DNA from: Sinonovacula constricta | Lineage: Eukaryota > Mollusca > Bivalvia > Cardiida > Solecurtidae | Assembly (NCBI GenBank): GCA_007844125.1 | Contig: CM017573.1 | Location: 8,219,179-8,283,178 of the forward strand | Direction of reading: 5' to 3' | Length of the DNA stretch: 64,000 nucleotides | In this document: positions 22,866 through 33,600 of the stretch, piece by piece | Numbering within the stretch: the first letter of the stretch is position 1 | How the letters are laid out: each line of letters starts with the position of its first letter | Notes under the pieces: model-generated | What the model was told of the DNA's origin: nothing | What the model saw: the letters and a program-made list of their open reading frames with translations, nothing else | The model's database searches: none | Position numbers and translations under genes: made by a program

Positions 22866-24146
22866 TCAAGTACATGTCCCACAGATGAAATCTGCTGCTG
22901 TACCTTTGCCTGAGGTCGCTGTCCCCAGGCATGCAGGATGGAACCACTGCCCACAGCAGTCACATTGCCAGTAGACACTGCAACAGAAAACTGCCAGATT
23001 AATATTCTACATGTATATCATTTCCTCACAGATGAATACATGATTTTCTATTACAATTTATATAACTAAATAATACTGCTCAACTTTTGCATCATCTTAG
23101 TTGGTACAAGTAAACATATAAGAGTAGTAAAATTACATGTATACTTTAGACAATTATTACATATTGTGTGCATACTTTCCGTCGTCTGGCTTGCGGCACA
23201 TACAGTATTGCTTTGCCTTCTTTTTAAGAACAGGAAAGATGAAAACTTGAACTTTTCCGCTGAAACAAAATCTTATCACCTGCAATTTATGTAAAATATA
23301 ACATATAAATACAAAATATAGTTCAGTTCAAATTATATTCTTTGCGAGTAAATTAACATTTTGTACTTGAGTTGTAAATTGATAAAATATAAATCGTAAA
23401 AATATGACCAACCTGAAAGGTACCATCGATGTACCATCTTCTGGCCTGTCGCAGCAAGTTCAGCTGTTCGTCCGTCGCAAAGATGAGATGGCGTTTGCCG
23501 TCCACAACAACCTCTCGGCGGTAAAAATCTGGAGGCATTGCTGCTTTGTCCAACTGAAAGTATATTATATTTGAATAAAATAATATGGAATTTATCGGAG
23601 TTATGATTTAAAATATACATAATAAAGTATTTATTACACGAGATTTTAGAATCGAAAAAAGTTTGGTAGAGCAATTAATGCTATACCTCAAACTCCATGT
23701 CTTTTGGCTCTTCAGGCCGCATGTCTTGTCTGACGCGATTCACCGCACGTGCAATGTAGTCTGGACGGATGTGGGCAACCCCCGTTAGCAGATCGATGCC
23801 TTCTGTTGCCTCTGAAACAATGGTAGCGGCGGATCTTGCTGTATCTCGAGTTGCAACTTCTTTAGCCTATGCAAGAAACGACATCAAATAATTATGATTT
23901 ACTATTTAAGTACTGCAAGACAACCGATAAATAAAATAATTGTCATTTCATCTTCAATTTTAATAAAAAATATTTACTTACTTTAACCGAAACTTTGACC
24001 TTGAACTCCCGCGTTGGATCTGGTGGATGGATGTGCTCGATGTTGTTACTGGTGAAAACGCCGCCTCTCTGAACTACAATAACTGAACATTCCAATCTCG
24101 TATTGCGCACTGTACACCTCCATGTAGTAGCACGTGACCGTCGGTA
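22866..24146 (-). CDS. FLYWCH - partial MULE - PHD finger protein, open across five exons
   Basis: Exons (minus): 23982-24146, 23687-23866, 23413-23553, 23176-23279 and 22866-22977. All introns are GT/AG and all phases match. Exon 1 is a FLYWCH finger (TTWRCTVRNTRLEC, then EHIHPP). Exon 2 is a helical linker (HIRPDYIARAVNRV). Exon 3 ends with RHLIFATDEQ-type sequence and YIDGTFQ, the first catalytic block of MULE transposases. Exons 4-5 give a complete PHD finger (YCMCRKPDDGN, CDCCGQWFHPACLG, FICGTC) and a TGA stop. The MULE core with the second Asp and the Glu is missing, so transposition activity is not expected. It likely acts as a nuclear DNA/histone-binding protein, by inference. The 5' exon with the start codon was not found. 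233 codons are visible. Confidence 0.75.
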
Positions 24147-24245
24147 CTGAATACAGTAATACAAGTTATTAAGTGATTTGGCGTATAATGTATAAAGTAG
24201 GAGTTCATTTATAGTATTACGTATTTTGACTGCTCAGGCAGAACA

Positions 24246-25125
24246 ATGTGGCAAATCCGAGAGTCCAAGGTAAGTATATCTCAACTTCAAATTAGCTCAC
24301 ATTATTTCACCGTTCTTCTTATATCCATAATAAGTGAATGTTTGCATGTTGTTATCAATGATATTTAATATGAACGGCATACCAAGCGTCCTTTTTTAAA
24401 TAAACCCAGTTCGTTATGCCATAATTCATGTGAAAGTCATGTGCTCAAAATGCGAGACTGTATCGAGAAACACAGCTATTGTAAGATGTTCGTGTTTAGG
24501 CCACTTCTTTTATATAAAATGGTTTACAAAACCGGCGGACCTATTTTTTCAAGAAATCGAAAAAAAAAAAAAAATCGAAATCGACGATTTTTTTTTTTCA
24601 TTAATAATTTCCGACCCTATGAAAACGAGCCGAAAACTATCGAAACAAATCCCATTTTGCTTATTTTTATATAAATAGGCCGCGTTTTAAACGTGACCTC
24701 GAAACAGGTAGACGTGATAAAATAGCAATACACAGAGTATCGGATCGGATTTTGGTAAACCATAAAATAAAAAAGGAGTGGCCTTACGATGATTGTGCAA
24801 TTCTGGTTGAAACATGTACAGCCGTCTTTCGAAGTACCGAATAAAGTTAAATATTGCAGGTTGAAAATGGTACCTTGGTTATCTTCTCTCATTAGGTTAT
24901 ATTTATATTTTCAGACACTAAGGAAGTACATGTCGTACTCCCCATCTCAGATATGGGCAGCCATGAACATAATTAGAGACTATGGGGATGCAAATCATGT
25001 CCGTTGTCCGAGAGTTTGGCTAACCTGAATTGTCGGTGAGACACAAGTTAAGTAGGATGGTTGACCCAGAACCAATAAGATCAAGACCAGCCAAAACAAA
25101 AGCGGGAAACTATCTTAAGTACTGA
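24246..25125 (+). pseudogene. psq-type helix-turn-helix gene fragment (pogo/Tigger-like), frame-shifted
   Basis: Exon 24246-24269 starts MWQIRESK and ends at donor GTAAGT. Exon 2 starts at 24915 in the same phase after TTTTCAG and continues LRKYMSYSPSQIWAAM. The reading then passes through other frames: VVREFG and, after a stop at 25020s, ELSVRHKLSRMVDPEPI up to TGA 25123-25125. This order resembles the HTH_psq DNA-binding domain at the N-terminus of pogo/CENP-B-like proteins. Two frame changes indicate decay. The intron contains a complete MITE. Confidence 0.55.
24499..24783. mobile_element. Harbinger-like MITE, 285 bp
   Basis: Terminal inverted repeats of about 37 bp start GGCCACTTCTTTTA on the left and, inverted, GGCCACTCCTTTTT on the right, both continuing into ATGGTTTAC. 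TTA flanks both ends (24496-24498 and 24784-24786), the 3-bp target typical of PIF/Harbinger. No coding capacity. Confidence 0.8.
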
Positions 25126-25129
25126 AGAG

Positions 25130-26370
25130 CCCTGAGCTTAGGTACTTGAGAACAAGTTTCCAAACCAAAAACTAAGGAACTCTCGATCCTTTAGCGCCAG
25201 TTGAAACAGACATTTAGGAGGATAAAGAAGATTAAACTGAGTTTTGTTGTGTTTTTGTGTTATTTACACCAGAGGTACGTCTCTGGTGTTTGTTAAATGG
25301 GCTGCATGCGATACATGTCACTGGGTCCATTTGGCCTAAGTACTGCTGTGAAAGGAAAATGACAGAAGGGGAGATATAGTCAAGTGTCCACATTGCGTTC
25401 TTGATATGATTTTATATGAATAAATGCTTAATATTTATTTGTAAAGTGTAAATAAATATATGAAGCATGCTGTTTTTCCTTTGCTTTTCCAACATTTATG
25501 TATTGCTATTCCGTATGCGAAACAACTAAGACTAAATGTACACCGCGTTACTTCTTCCCAAGTGTTAAATTATTAAAAACGAGAACAGGCAATTAAAGGC
25601 GTCGTTTCTAGTGTTTGTCAAAAAAACGTAATGGCGGTTCTCTGTTATAAGTAAACAATCAGTATCATGAACAAAAACGTTAAATACAAGCATTAAAAAG
25701 TGATACTACTTGATAAATAAGGGCTTACTTGACATGTTAATACAGTTAGTTTCGAATTTAATACAGTTCACTTCGCAAGAAAATATAAAAATTGCTTAAG
25801 GGCGTCGAAACTAGTGACGCTAGGATATATTTTAAAATGTTCTAAAATGCTACATTAAAAGAATTTAAACTTTTCAGTTTACTATGTTCTAAAGAGCAGA
25901 CAAATAATAATACATGTATGACATTCAGTTTTATACGCCGAATAAGTCAACAATCTATTTTAAAGTGAATTAAAAACCATAAAAAACTACTTCAAGCAAT
26001 TTATTTTACAAAATTTTCAGAGGTCAGGCTAAATCTAGTTTTGTAAACTATAATACCATCAAAATAAGATATCAAAGTGCTAAGCTATCAAGCAATAAGA
26101 AACAAGCCAGCCGTACACGATTTGTATGCTTTTTAGTGCTTTCAATGCCTGCATTCTAGTGTCAACGGGTTTTTCCCGGGCGAAGAAGTCGTGCGTGAAC
26201 GTTGTTTAAATCTGAAAGTAAAAGTGTTGAAGAACCTCTCACGGGTTGAGATTTGTTTCTTTAGTTCGTATGAATAACACATTAACTGGCGACGAGGGAA
26301 AATGGCCTCGCAACTTCCATCACTTCCACCGTTTATCGTCCAAAGTGGACTGAATGACACAAACACGAAC
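25130..26370. other. Intergenic, nothing recognised
   Basis: AT-rich sequence without open frames of note, splice-paired exons or repeats I can place. Confidence 0.5.
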
Positions 26371-26375
26371 TCTGC

Positions 26376-27106
26376 TTATAATAACCCTTTACTCCATATG
26401 TATGGGTTTTATCGCGGGTGTGGTCAGTGAAGAACCCGATCAACCGGAACATCCATTCGCTATTTCTCTACAAGATGCAACCAGTGTATATCAAGATTAG
26501 ACAGCACCAACGTGTCAGCCGATCTGGCCGCACAATGCAATAAAACATGCATATAAGGAGTAAAGGGAAGTCTGAATAATTTGAAATATATATGTCTGCT
26601 AAGATCTACAATTTTTTCTTCACATTAGTGAAAGAATTTAAAAGAAATTCCAGCCTCTACTGTTGTCTTTTTCTACAGGATTGGACCACAAGTGGTAAGT
26701 TTGCTGCTGGGTGCAGTTAGCTTGTTTACTTTCTTTAAGAATCGGTTTGCTTTGACAAAATAGTCAGCTTTGTCTTACAGCTAACATTCAGTCAGATGAT
26801 AACACATGTTTTTTTTAATTAATGTCTCGCCATTGCGAGAGTAAGAAATAAGTTCATAACGTGAGTTCAATTCAAACAGTGTAATCGTCGTCAGGCCAAT
26901 CATGCCATTTTTGTTGCACCCAAATCATGCCTATTTTACAAGCTAGTTCTTTTTTTTTTTACTTACGAGTGCATCATCAGATCTCTTCCGTTTCTTAGGC
27001 ATAACCCTTCTATTCGGAGTGTATTTTGTCGAAAAGTTACGGGAAATGTTGTGTTTGCATGTACATTCATCTGTCGTATATGACTCAATATGCGCTCGCA
27101 GCACAC
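26376..27106 (+). repeat. Paralogous segment A (decayed zinc-finger exon plus micro-exon)
   Basis: From AATAACCCTTTACTCCATAT to ATGACTCAATATGCGC this matches 47825-49105 joined to 51982-52025, with scattered substitutions. The Cys-rich frame that is open in the other copy is broken here: a Cys codon of CDQC has become a stop (CAGTGA) and bases are missing. A flanked mini-exon (CTACAG, GATTGGACCACAAGTG, GTAAGT) is kept in both copies. Neither the hairpin insert nor the LINE is present here. Confidence 0.85.
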
Positions 27107-27421
27107 AGTGACAGTTAAACAGTTGTCTTCTTGTCTACATAAACTTCCTTCTTACGCTTCTAAATCCCAAGTACGGATATTTGCTGATGAAACTGCCATT
27201 TACCTTACCATCAACTCTTTGGCAGACTCCCTGGGTAGTGCATTTATAATTCAGTATCATGCTAAAACGGACCAATCGGAATATACACGACCCTGGGTCA
27301 TGCAATATTTTTAGTACCATGCTAAAACTATATTTGTTAGATGCAGGGTCGTACACTTACGCACCAAAAGGTCTAAATTATTTTTAAGCATGATACAGCA
27401 TGTACCTGAAACATCAATTGT

Positions 27422-27488
27422 CATGACCCTGTATCATGCTAAAAGTTTAAGCATGATGCTGAATGTTTTAGCATGATACAGGGTCATG
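27422..27488. repeat. Perfect 23-bp inverted repeat
   Basis: Arms 27422-27444 and 27466-27488 are exact inverses (CATGACCCTGTATCATGCTA and so on) with a 21-bp loop. Shorter related pieces (ATCATGCTAAAA, GACCCTG) lie at 27255-27350, so this is the best-preserved part of a wider palindromic patch. Confidence 0.9.
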
Positions 27489-28341
27489 CAATAAAGACCC
27501 TTAAGGTACGCCATACCTCATATTCTCTAGTTCCCTTACTTTAGATAGATATCTCTTACTCTTTTTGTGTTTAACGGGTCGTGAAAGCGGTGAAATGATA
27601 AAATGCCCCAAATTTTGAATGCTCATAACTATGAAGTCTTTTGTCCGACTCTTCTAAAACTTTCCAAAATTATGTATACATTCTATAAGAACAGAATGGC
27701 AAAATATAAACGTGAAAAATTACCTAGAAATACGTTTTCTTTTCTTAGAAATTTTTTTTTCAGTCATTTTGTGGGGGCAAAAGTTCATCTTCACAGCAAA
27801 GCTTATATAAAACAACATTTAGCAGAATTATTAAATACACCCTAATGGAGGTAGTATGGAGCTTAAAATTTTGATTACCTTAACCGTGTTTGATAAATCT
27901 ATCACCATAGTTTTCAATGTCAAAAAAGTAGTCCCTCTTTGAAACAGAAAGTACATGTGGTTTCACTTGATTTTTAAAGTGTGTTTTTATGCATGTTCTA
28001 AACACTCACTATGAAAATTAAGTGAGCTTCTACGTTGAAAATTGTTTGAACAAACTTATGTTACAATAAAATTGTGTCTATAAACATATTTCCTGGGCTA
28101 AACTGCTCATAACAAAAAATGGTAGTTTTATCAATATTCATCAAATTTCACTTTTTTGTGAAGTAATCTTAATAAATTATGAAATAATATGTTATAACAT
28201 TGGTTTTGATGTATGGCATGAATATTTATATGAAAAAATAATGAACTTTGAAAATTAAAATTTTATGAAATGTGCCGCTTAAGCGACCCCTTAACGATTC
28301 TCTTGTACCACGTTTTTTTTGTTGAATCATATTTATCCTAT

Positions 28342-28773
28342 TTATATCACTTTTACACTGATTATACAAATTAAGTGCCTCAAAGAAATACTTTTTGTCT
28401 TTTTACATTCATCATCAAAGCAAACGTTCTGATTTAATAATCTTTTGGAGTGTGCATTTGAAACAATAGATTTCTTAAAAGTTTTAAATTTACAGAAAAG
28501 ACCATACCCTACTTCTCGTATTACAAGCGAAAAGCTATCAATTAATGCATTGACAGAATTAACATCGTTTGAGGATACATCATCTACCATTCTAGGGCAT
28601 GTCGGCTGATACGTGTGAAAATTTAATTGATGTGCAGTTATATTAGATTGATTGTAAAGTAATATGCAATAATCGTATGTCACCGACAAAATTGCCAATT
28701 TAAGGAGTAGCTTCCTGACAAAAAATGATGTTAATATATTATCCACACTGGAATAATCGCCGAACGCCGCCAT
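28342..28773 (-). pseudogene. Probable LINE ORF2 fragment (endonuclease-RT linker)
   Basis: The frame contains a Ser/Asn-rich region, SFSLVIREV, FCKFKTFKKS and CFDDECKKTK. The adjacent frame continues KKYFFEALNLYNQCKSD across an A-run. The pattern (W/F)(F)D-x-EC-xxxK followed by a helical stretch is usual between the endonuclease and RT domains of non-LTR retrotransposons in marine invertebrates. No catalytic motif is present, so the call is tentative. Confidence 0.35.
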
Positions 28774-29140
28774 CTTGAGAAAAAAGTCACTCCTACAATG
28801 TATTTTGCAATCATGCCATGACCTCTGTCACCATCGGCTTAGCATCACAGTTGTGTAGTTAAGGAAGGCTTCCCATAATGAACTTCGGCCGATATCGACA
28901 CATTCGGTTCGCGGCGGAAGCTTTCGTTTTTGCCCGGTGAAAAACGTAATTTTACCAAATAACACTAAATTAATTGTTAATGTTAGGTTAAATGTTAAAA
29001 TGGTTCAAAGTATGTTATAGAGAACAAAAATTTTGACATATATCACGTTTAGAGAGAAAATATTTTCAAAAATGCGAAGTTCCTGTCACGTGACGTTTTG
29101 GGAATTTCCTGTTTGCAAACCGAAACAATAAAAAAATCCA

Positions 29141-29312
29141 ATGCCACAAGAACGTGATTTTCGAGGAAGATTTAAGGCACGTAAGCGTCCCACAATACGG
29201 AAACAACGCAGTACAACGTTATTAACGGAACACAATTACGCAAATGTGTATTTGTGCGATGGAGATACCTGTTCAAACCCGAATTGTATACTTTGTCATT
29301 TTGCTCTCAGTG
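29141..29312 (+). CDS. Possible first exon of an unrecognised Cys-containing protein
   Basis: ATG at 29141 opens MPQERDFRGRFKARKRP and runs to CDGDTCSNPNCILC, ending in a donor GTAATA. The start is basic and the end has four cysteines that could bind metal. No downstream exon is identified, and upstream sequence lacks a clear promoter. Confidence 0.35.
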
Positions 29313-29440
29313 GTAATATCTCAGTGGGTAGTCATTTTAAAATTAATTTCTGAAGTTAACTCCGGTAAAAATATTTCAAATTGTTATATTTTGCTCAGTT
29401 ATGATTGTAGGTGATATTTCTGTATTGTTTACGGATGTAC

Positions 29441-29626
29441 CTAGTTTATATTTTTAAATAGGGTAATGTGACTTCGGCAAGTTTGGTTTTTCAACCAAGG
29501 CTGAGTGACAACGTTTCCATTTCTTACAACTTTTGCAACTCTGGAAATTTTAGTCAGCCACGCAGATCTGAGCTTTTTATCGTCAGGAGTCTTGTAAAAA
29601 TTGCACGTGGCACCTCGTGATCTCAT
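29441..29626 (-). pseudogene. THAP-like zinc finger fragment
   Basis: The ATG at 29626 gives MRSRGATCNFYKTPDDKKLR, then AWLTKISR and later NQTCRSHI. The order Cys, F-x-x-P-D-x-x-LR, W-x-x-x-I-x-R and C-x-x-H resembles the THAP DNA-binding module. The initial CxxC pair is incomplete, so it is at best a remnant. Confidence 0.3.
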
Positions 29627-29954
29627 GATTGCAACCTTCAGCACAGCAGAAATCGTTCTGTCCCATAGCAAAGTAAAATTATCTAAGCGAGTGCAATTCA
29701 TTTAAAACAAAAAATGTTAGTTCTGATAATTTGATGTATCATTTTAATTCACTTTGTCCATGTTTTTGTGTGTTAAGAAGAAACGAGCGCCTCAAATCTC
29801 GCGGAACGTGATTGCGCGAGATTTCAAAATCGAGAATATTCGAAGTACTCATAATGCGTATGAAGATGACGGAAACAAATACAAATTGATGTGAATTGTG
29901 TCAAATTAATTATAAATAAGTTAACAAGTATACATTTTGGTTTATCCGACGGCG

Positions 29955-30065
29955 ACATGTTACCGATCAAGGGCGAACTGTTGTTACCTGTCAAGGTCGA
30001 ACTGTTACCGGTCAAGGACGAACTCAAGGACGAACTGTTACCTATCAAGGGCGAACAGTGTTTCT
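29955..30065. repeat. Degenerate 18-21-bp tandem repeat
   Basis: GAACTGTTACC(G/T)(G/A)TCAAGG recurs about five times with small length changes. It lies upstream of the 1460-residue gene, outside its transcript as far as I can tell. Confidence 0.75.
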
Positions 30066-30656
30066 ATGGGAACTCTAAATCAATATATTGTGAGCAAGTC
30101 GCATGCAATGTTATTTAATAAACAGGGCCTCTGCGAAGGAAAGTAACGTGTCGGAAAATCAATAAAACACAACGCATTAAGAAGTAACCGAAGACGTACA
30201 AAAAGCTAACCACTAAACGATAATGCGCAAAGGCCACCATTGTAGCCGAATCGAGAAGCTTAACCAAACAGTATAAATAAATTAATTAAATAAAATAATC
30301 AAACGCTAAAATCGAATTGTCGGGCTACAAATTATTTACATCGCCTGTATAAAGGTTTAAAATTTAACATCGAAAAGAAAACAGCATTACCTTAGAGTAG
30401 TGCATCCCTCGATGAAAGGTCTTTTTTAGCGATTCTGGCGTTTAAATACACATCGTTGTGTCTCCGTCCTCTTTTTTCTCTTGATCTGTCCAATGGTTAG
30501 CTGTCAAATATGAGTCAAATCAGGGACTTGCGTTCAGTCAAGGGAGTCGCTCGCTTACTCTAGCAGGTGCCTGTCGATTTAAAACGGCACACTAGCCTCA
30601 AGCGCTCGCAAACTTTTGCAAGCATCTTCAGAATGTAGTTCTCGGCGAAAAACAAA

Positions 30657-33600
30657 ATGGCGACCAGGTAAGTTCTTGCGTGTGAATTGTTTAAAATTTT
30701 GCCGATTAAGACTTTTTTTTCGGCCATTCAGCAACAGTTATCCTTTAAATTAAAAGTTATGTTGGCCGAAATCTGAGATGTGACTTGACTTAGCATAAAA
30801 CACAACGACCTTCCTAGTCGAAGCATTCTATACTTCAAGGTTAAACTAATTCCAACATAAACTTTTTTCTCAAAATATTGTTGTAAATAATTGTCTTATA
30901 GTCAGGAAAAAAGTCCTCAATTTTTTGCTAAGTCATATTAGTAAAAAAAGTAATTTTAATTTCGCGACTTTTCTTGAAAAACTAATGGTCTTTATACGCC
31001 ACCGTAGATCGAAAAAACCGGAAAACGGTGACAACGTAAAATATGCGCCAGTTGATTGCACGATATTTTGGACTTTTTACGAATGGATTTTAAACGGTAA
31101 GACATATTTCAAATGATTTTATTTATGAAATTGTAGAGATATAAGTATTATCTTGATAATCTTGATATCAAGACTATGACATTTGTGGTATTTCTTTGCA
31201 GTTGGATCTGGACACGATTTATTATATATTTTCGCGAGTTACGGATAAAGTGGCAAAATAATTAAATATGTCTAAAATATTTTGAGTTCTCAACAAGATC
31301 TCGCGATATTATTAGTAAGAAAAGATTTAAAAACCTCAATTTCATAAAAGAATGAGGAAAAATAAACAGGTATCACTTTCGTAGGTAACGCGCTCTTCGA
31401 ACTTTTTTAAAACTACGGAATCGCAGAAGGATCAAAATGTTTTATTTTCGACGAATTATTATTATTATTTGTGATTAGTTATATTTTCAATTGAAAAATT
31501 TTGTTTTCACCCTTTTTCTTTCAAAGTGTGTGCACATTCATTTTCAATTTTCCTGAAAATGGATATTTTATCACAAAACTCATTAGCAGTGTAAATATAG
31601 AATCTAAGTCAATGTGATGTGGCATATTTTTTATTTTCAGAATTAAATGATATGGATTGCTGAGTTATTGTCCAGGATCTATCAGCTGAAGTAATTATGT
31701 AGACCTGTAAAATGAGGTAATTGTGATTTCTTAATACATTGCATGTTACTTGTACTCCTAATTTCTAACCAGTTTAAGCCATGATGTCTCTTTATACTAC
31801 AGTCATACTGACTTGAACTTCTACTAGGTTCTAGAGGACCGAGTGCTTTTAATTTAATTAGAAGAACTTTTTTTAAGTAATATTTTTGGAACAGAATCAA
31901 GTGGATTAACTTACTAAAATTGCACAAATTTATAAAATATGTTTTCAGTGATCAAAGTGTGTGTGTTATCTGTAATGAGAACGATGAACGACCAACTTCA
32001 AAGCTTGGTGAAAAGGGATGTCAAGGACTTATAGCTGCAAGCAGTTTGAAAGGTATCATTTATATGCACTACAATTTTAGAATAAAAAAAAATAAAATTA
32101 TCATTTATTGCTTGGATTTGTTTCACAATGTGTATAATAATAAAAAAAATGTTAAATTTTGTATCCCACTTCTATAAAGAAAAAAAGATATGCTTCTTTG
32201 AGTTTTAAGTTTTCTATTTTGCAATACAAATGTTTTTCAATTAATGATACAATTTACCACCCTTTGTATTTTATAAGTGTCATTAATGAATACTGCTCGG
32301 AGTTCTTGAAAATGGTTTGACATACTAAGAAAAAAGTCATTTTAATTTTACTTTTAACTAAAAGATACCATCTGAACTTTTTCTAGGGGATAGCCTTGCT
32401 GTATCGGTCGGCCAAGTTGTTCATCAGGATTGTAGACGATTATATTGTCACCCAAATCATACAAGAGCTTCTAAAGTTATTGCTAGTGAATTCTCGAGTC
32501 CAAGGACAAGAAAATCATTGACTGACTCATTTTCATTTCAAGAAAAGTGTATCTTTTGTGGCACAACAGCAAAGTCCACTGCAAATAAGCGAGGAAATGA
32601 TGTTTTTCCAGTGAGAACCTTGGATTTTCAAAACAGTATTCGAAAGGTATGCAATGAGAGAAGTGACAACTGGGGTAACACTGTGCTGGGCAGATTAGAG
32701 TATGCCCAAGACTTGCCTGCTGTAGAAGCTAGGTATCACCAGACATGTAGTGTGAACTTCAGGACAGGGTGTAACATACCTTCTCAGTACCAAACAGATG
32801 AACAAAAAGTGAAACCTAAAAAGGGTAGGCCATCTAAAGTGCATGTTGAAACAGCATTTCTGGAAATAATTAACTGTTTTGAGAATAGTGAAACTGAATT
32901 GGTGACCATTTCTGATTTGGTAAAAAGAATGTCTGATCTTTGTGATGAAGCATATAGTAATGCATACATGAAAAAAAGATTTTTAGAGCACTTTGGTGAT
33001 AGTATCATCATATCAGAACAAAATGGAAAGCATGATGTTGTAGCTTTCAGAACTACTGCCCATCAAATATTGCATACATATTTCAAATGTCATTTAAACA
33101 ATGACAGTGACACACAGAAAAGAGCTTTGTTAACTGCAGCTGCAAAGCTTATCCTGAATGACATAAAATCTCTTGATATTAGCAAAGACATGTATCCTCA
33201 AAGTGCAGAAATAATGTCTTTAGATTCAAACCTGAAATATGTGCCTGCTAGCCTTCAGGATTTTCTAAGACAGTTGATTGATAATAAAAACTGTGAAAAG
33301 AAAATAGCATCTATAGGACAAACTATAGTACAGGCCTCGACTCCTCGCAGTATTATTGCACCTTTACAGCTTGGTCTTGGTGTACAACTGCATCACCAGT
33401 TTGGATCTAGGGCTTTAATTGAGACATTACACAGTCTTGGGTTTTGTTCTTCCTACCAAGAAGTACAGAAATTTGAACGTAGTGCTGCAGCAGTTTCAGC
33501 AGGTGTTGATGTCAATAACAACAACAACAACAACAGTGGCGAATTTGTACAATTTGTAGCGGACAATGTTGATCACAACACTTGTACTTTAGATGGCCAG

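Noticed and set aside
27603..27845. Open frame of 80 codons on the plus strand (MPQILNAHNYEVF)
   Set aside because: Lys- and Phe-rich chance frame in AT-rich DNA, no motif, no splice partners.
30925..31096. Coding exon between exons 1 and 2 of the large gene (RRSKKPENGDNVKYAP)
   Set aside because: It has a donor but its phase does not fit either neighbour, whereas exon 1 joins 31949 exactly.
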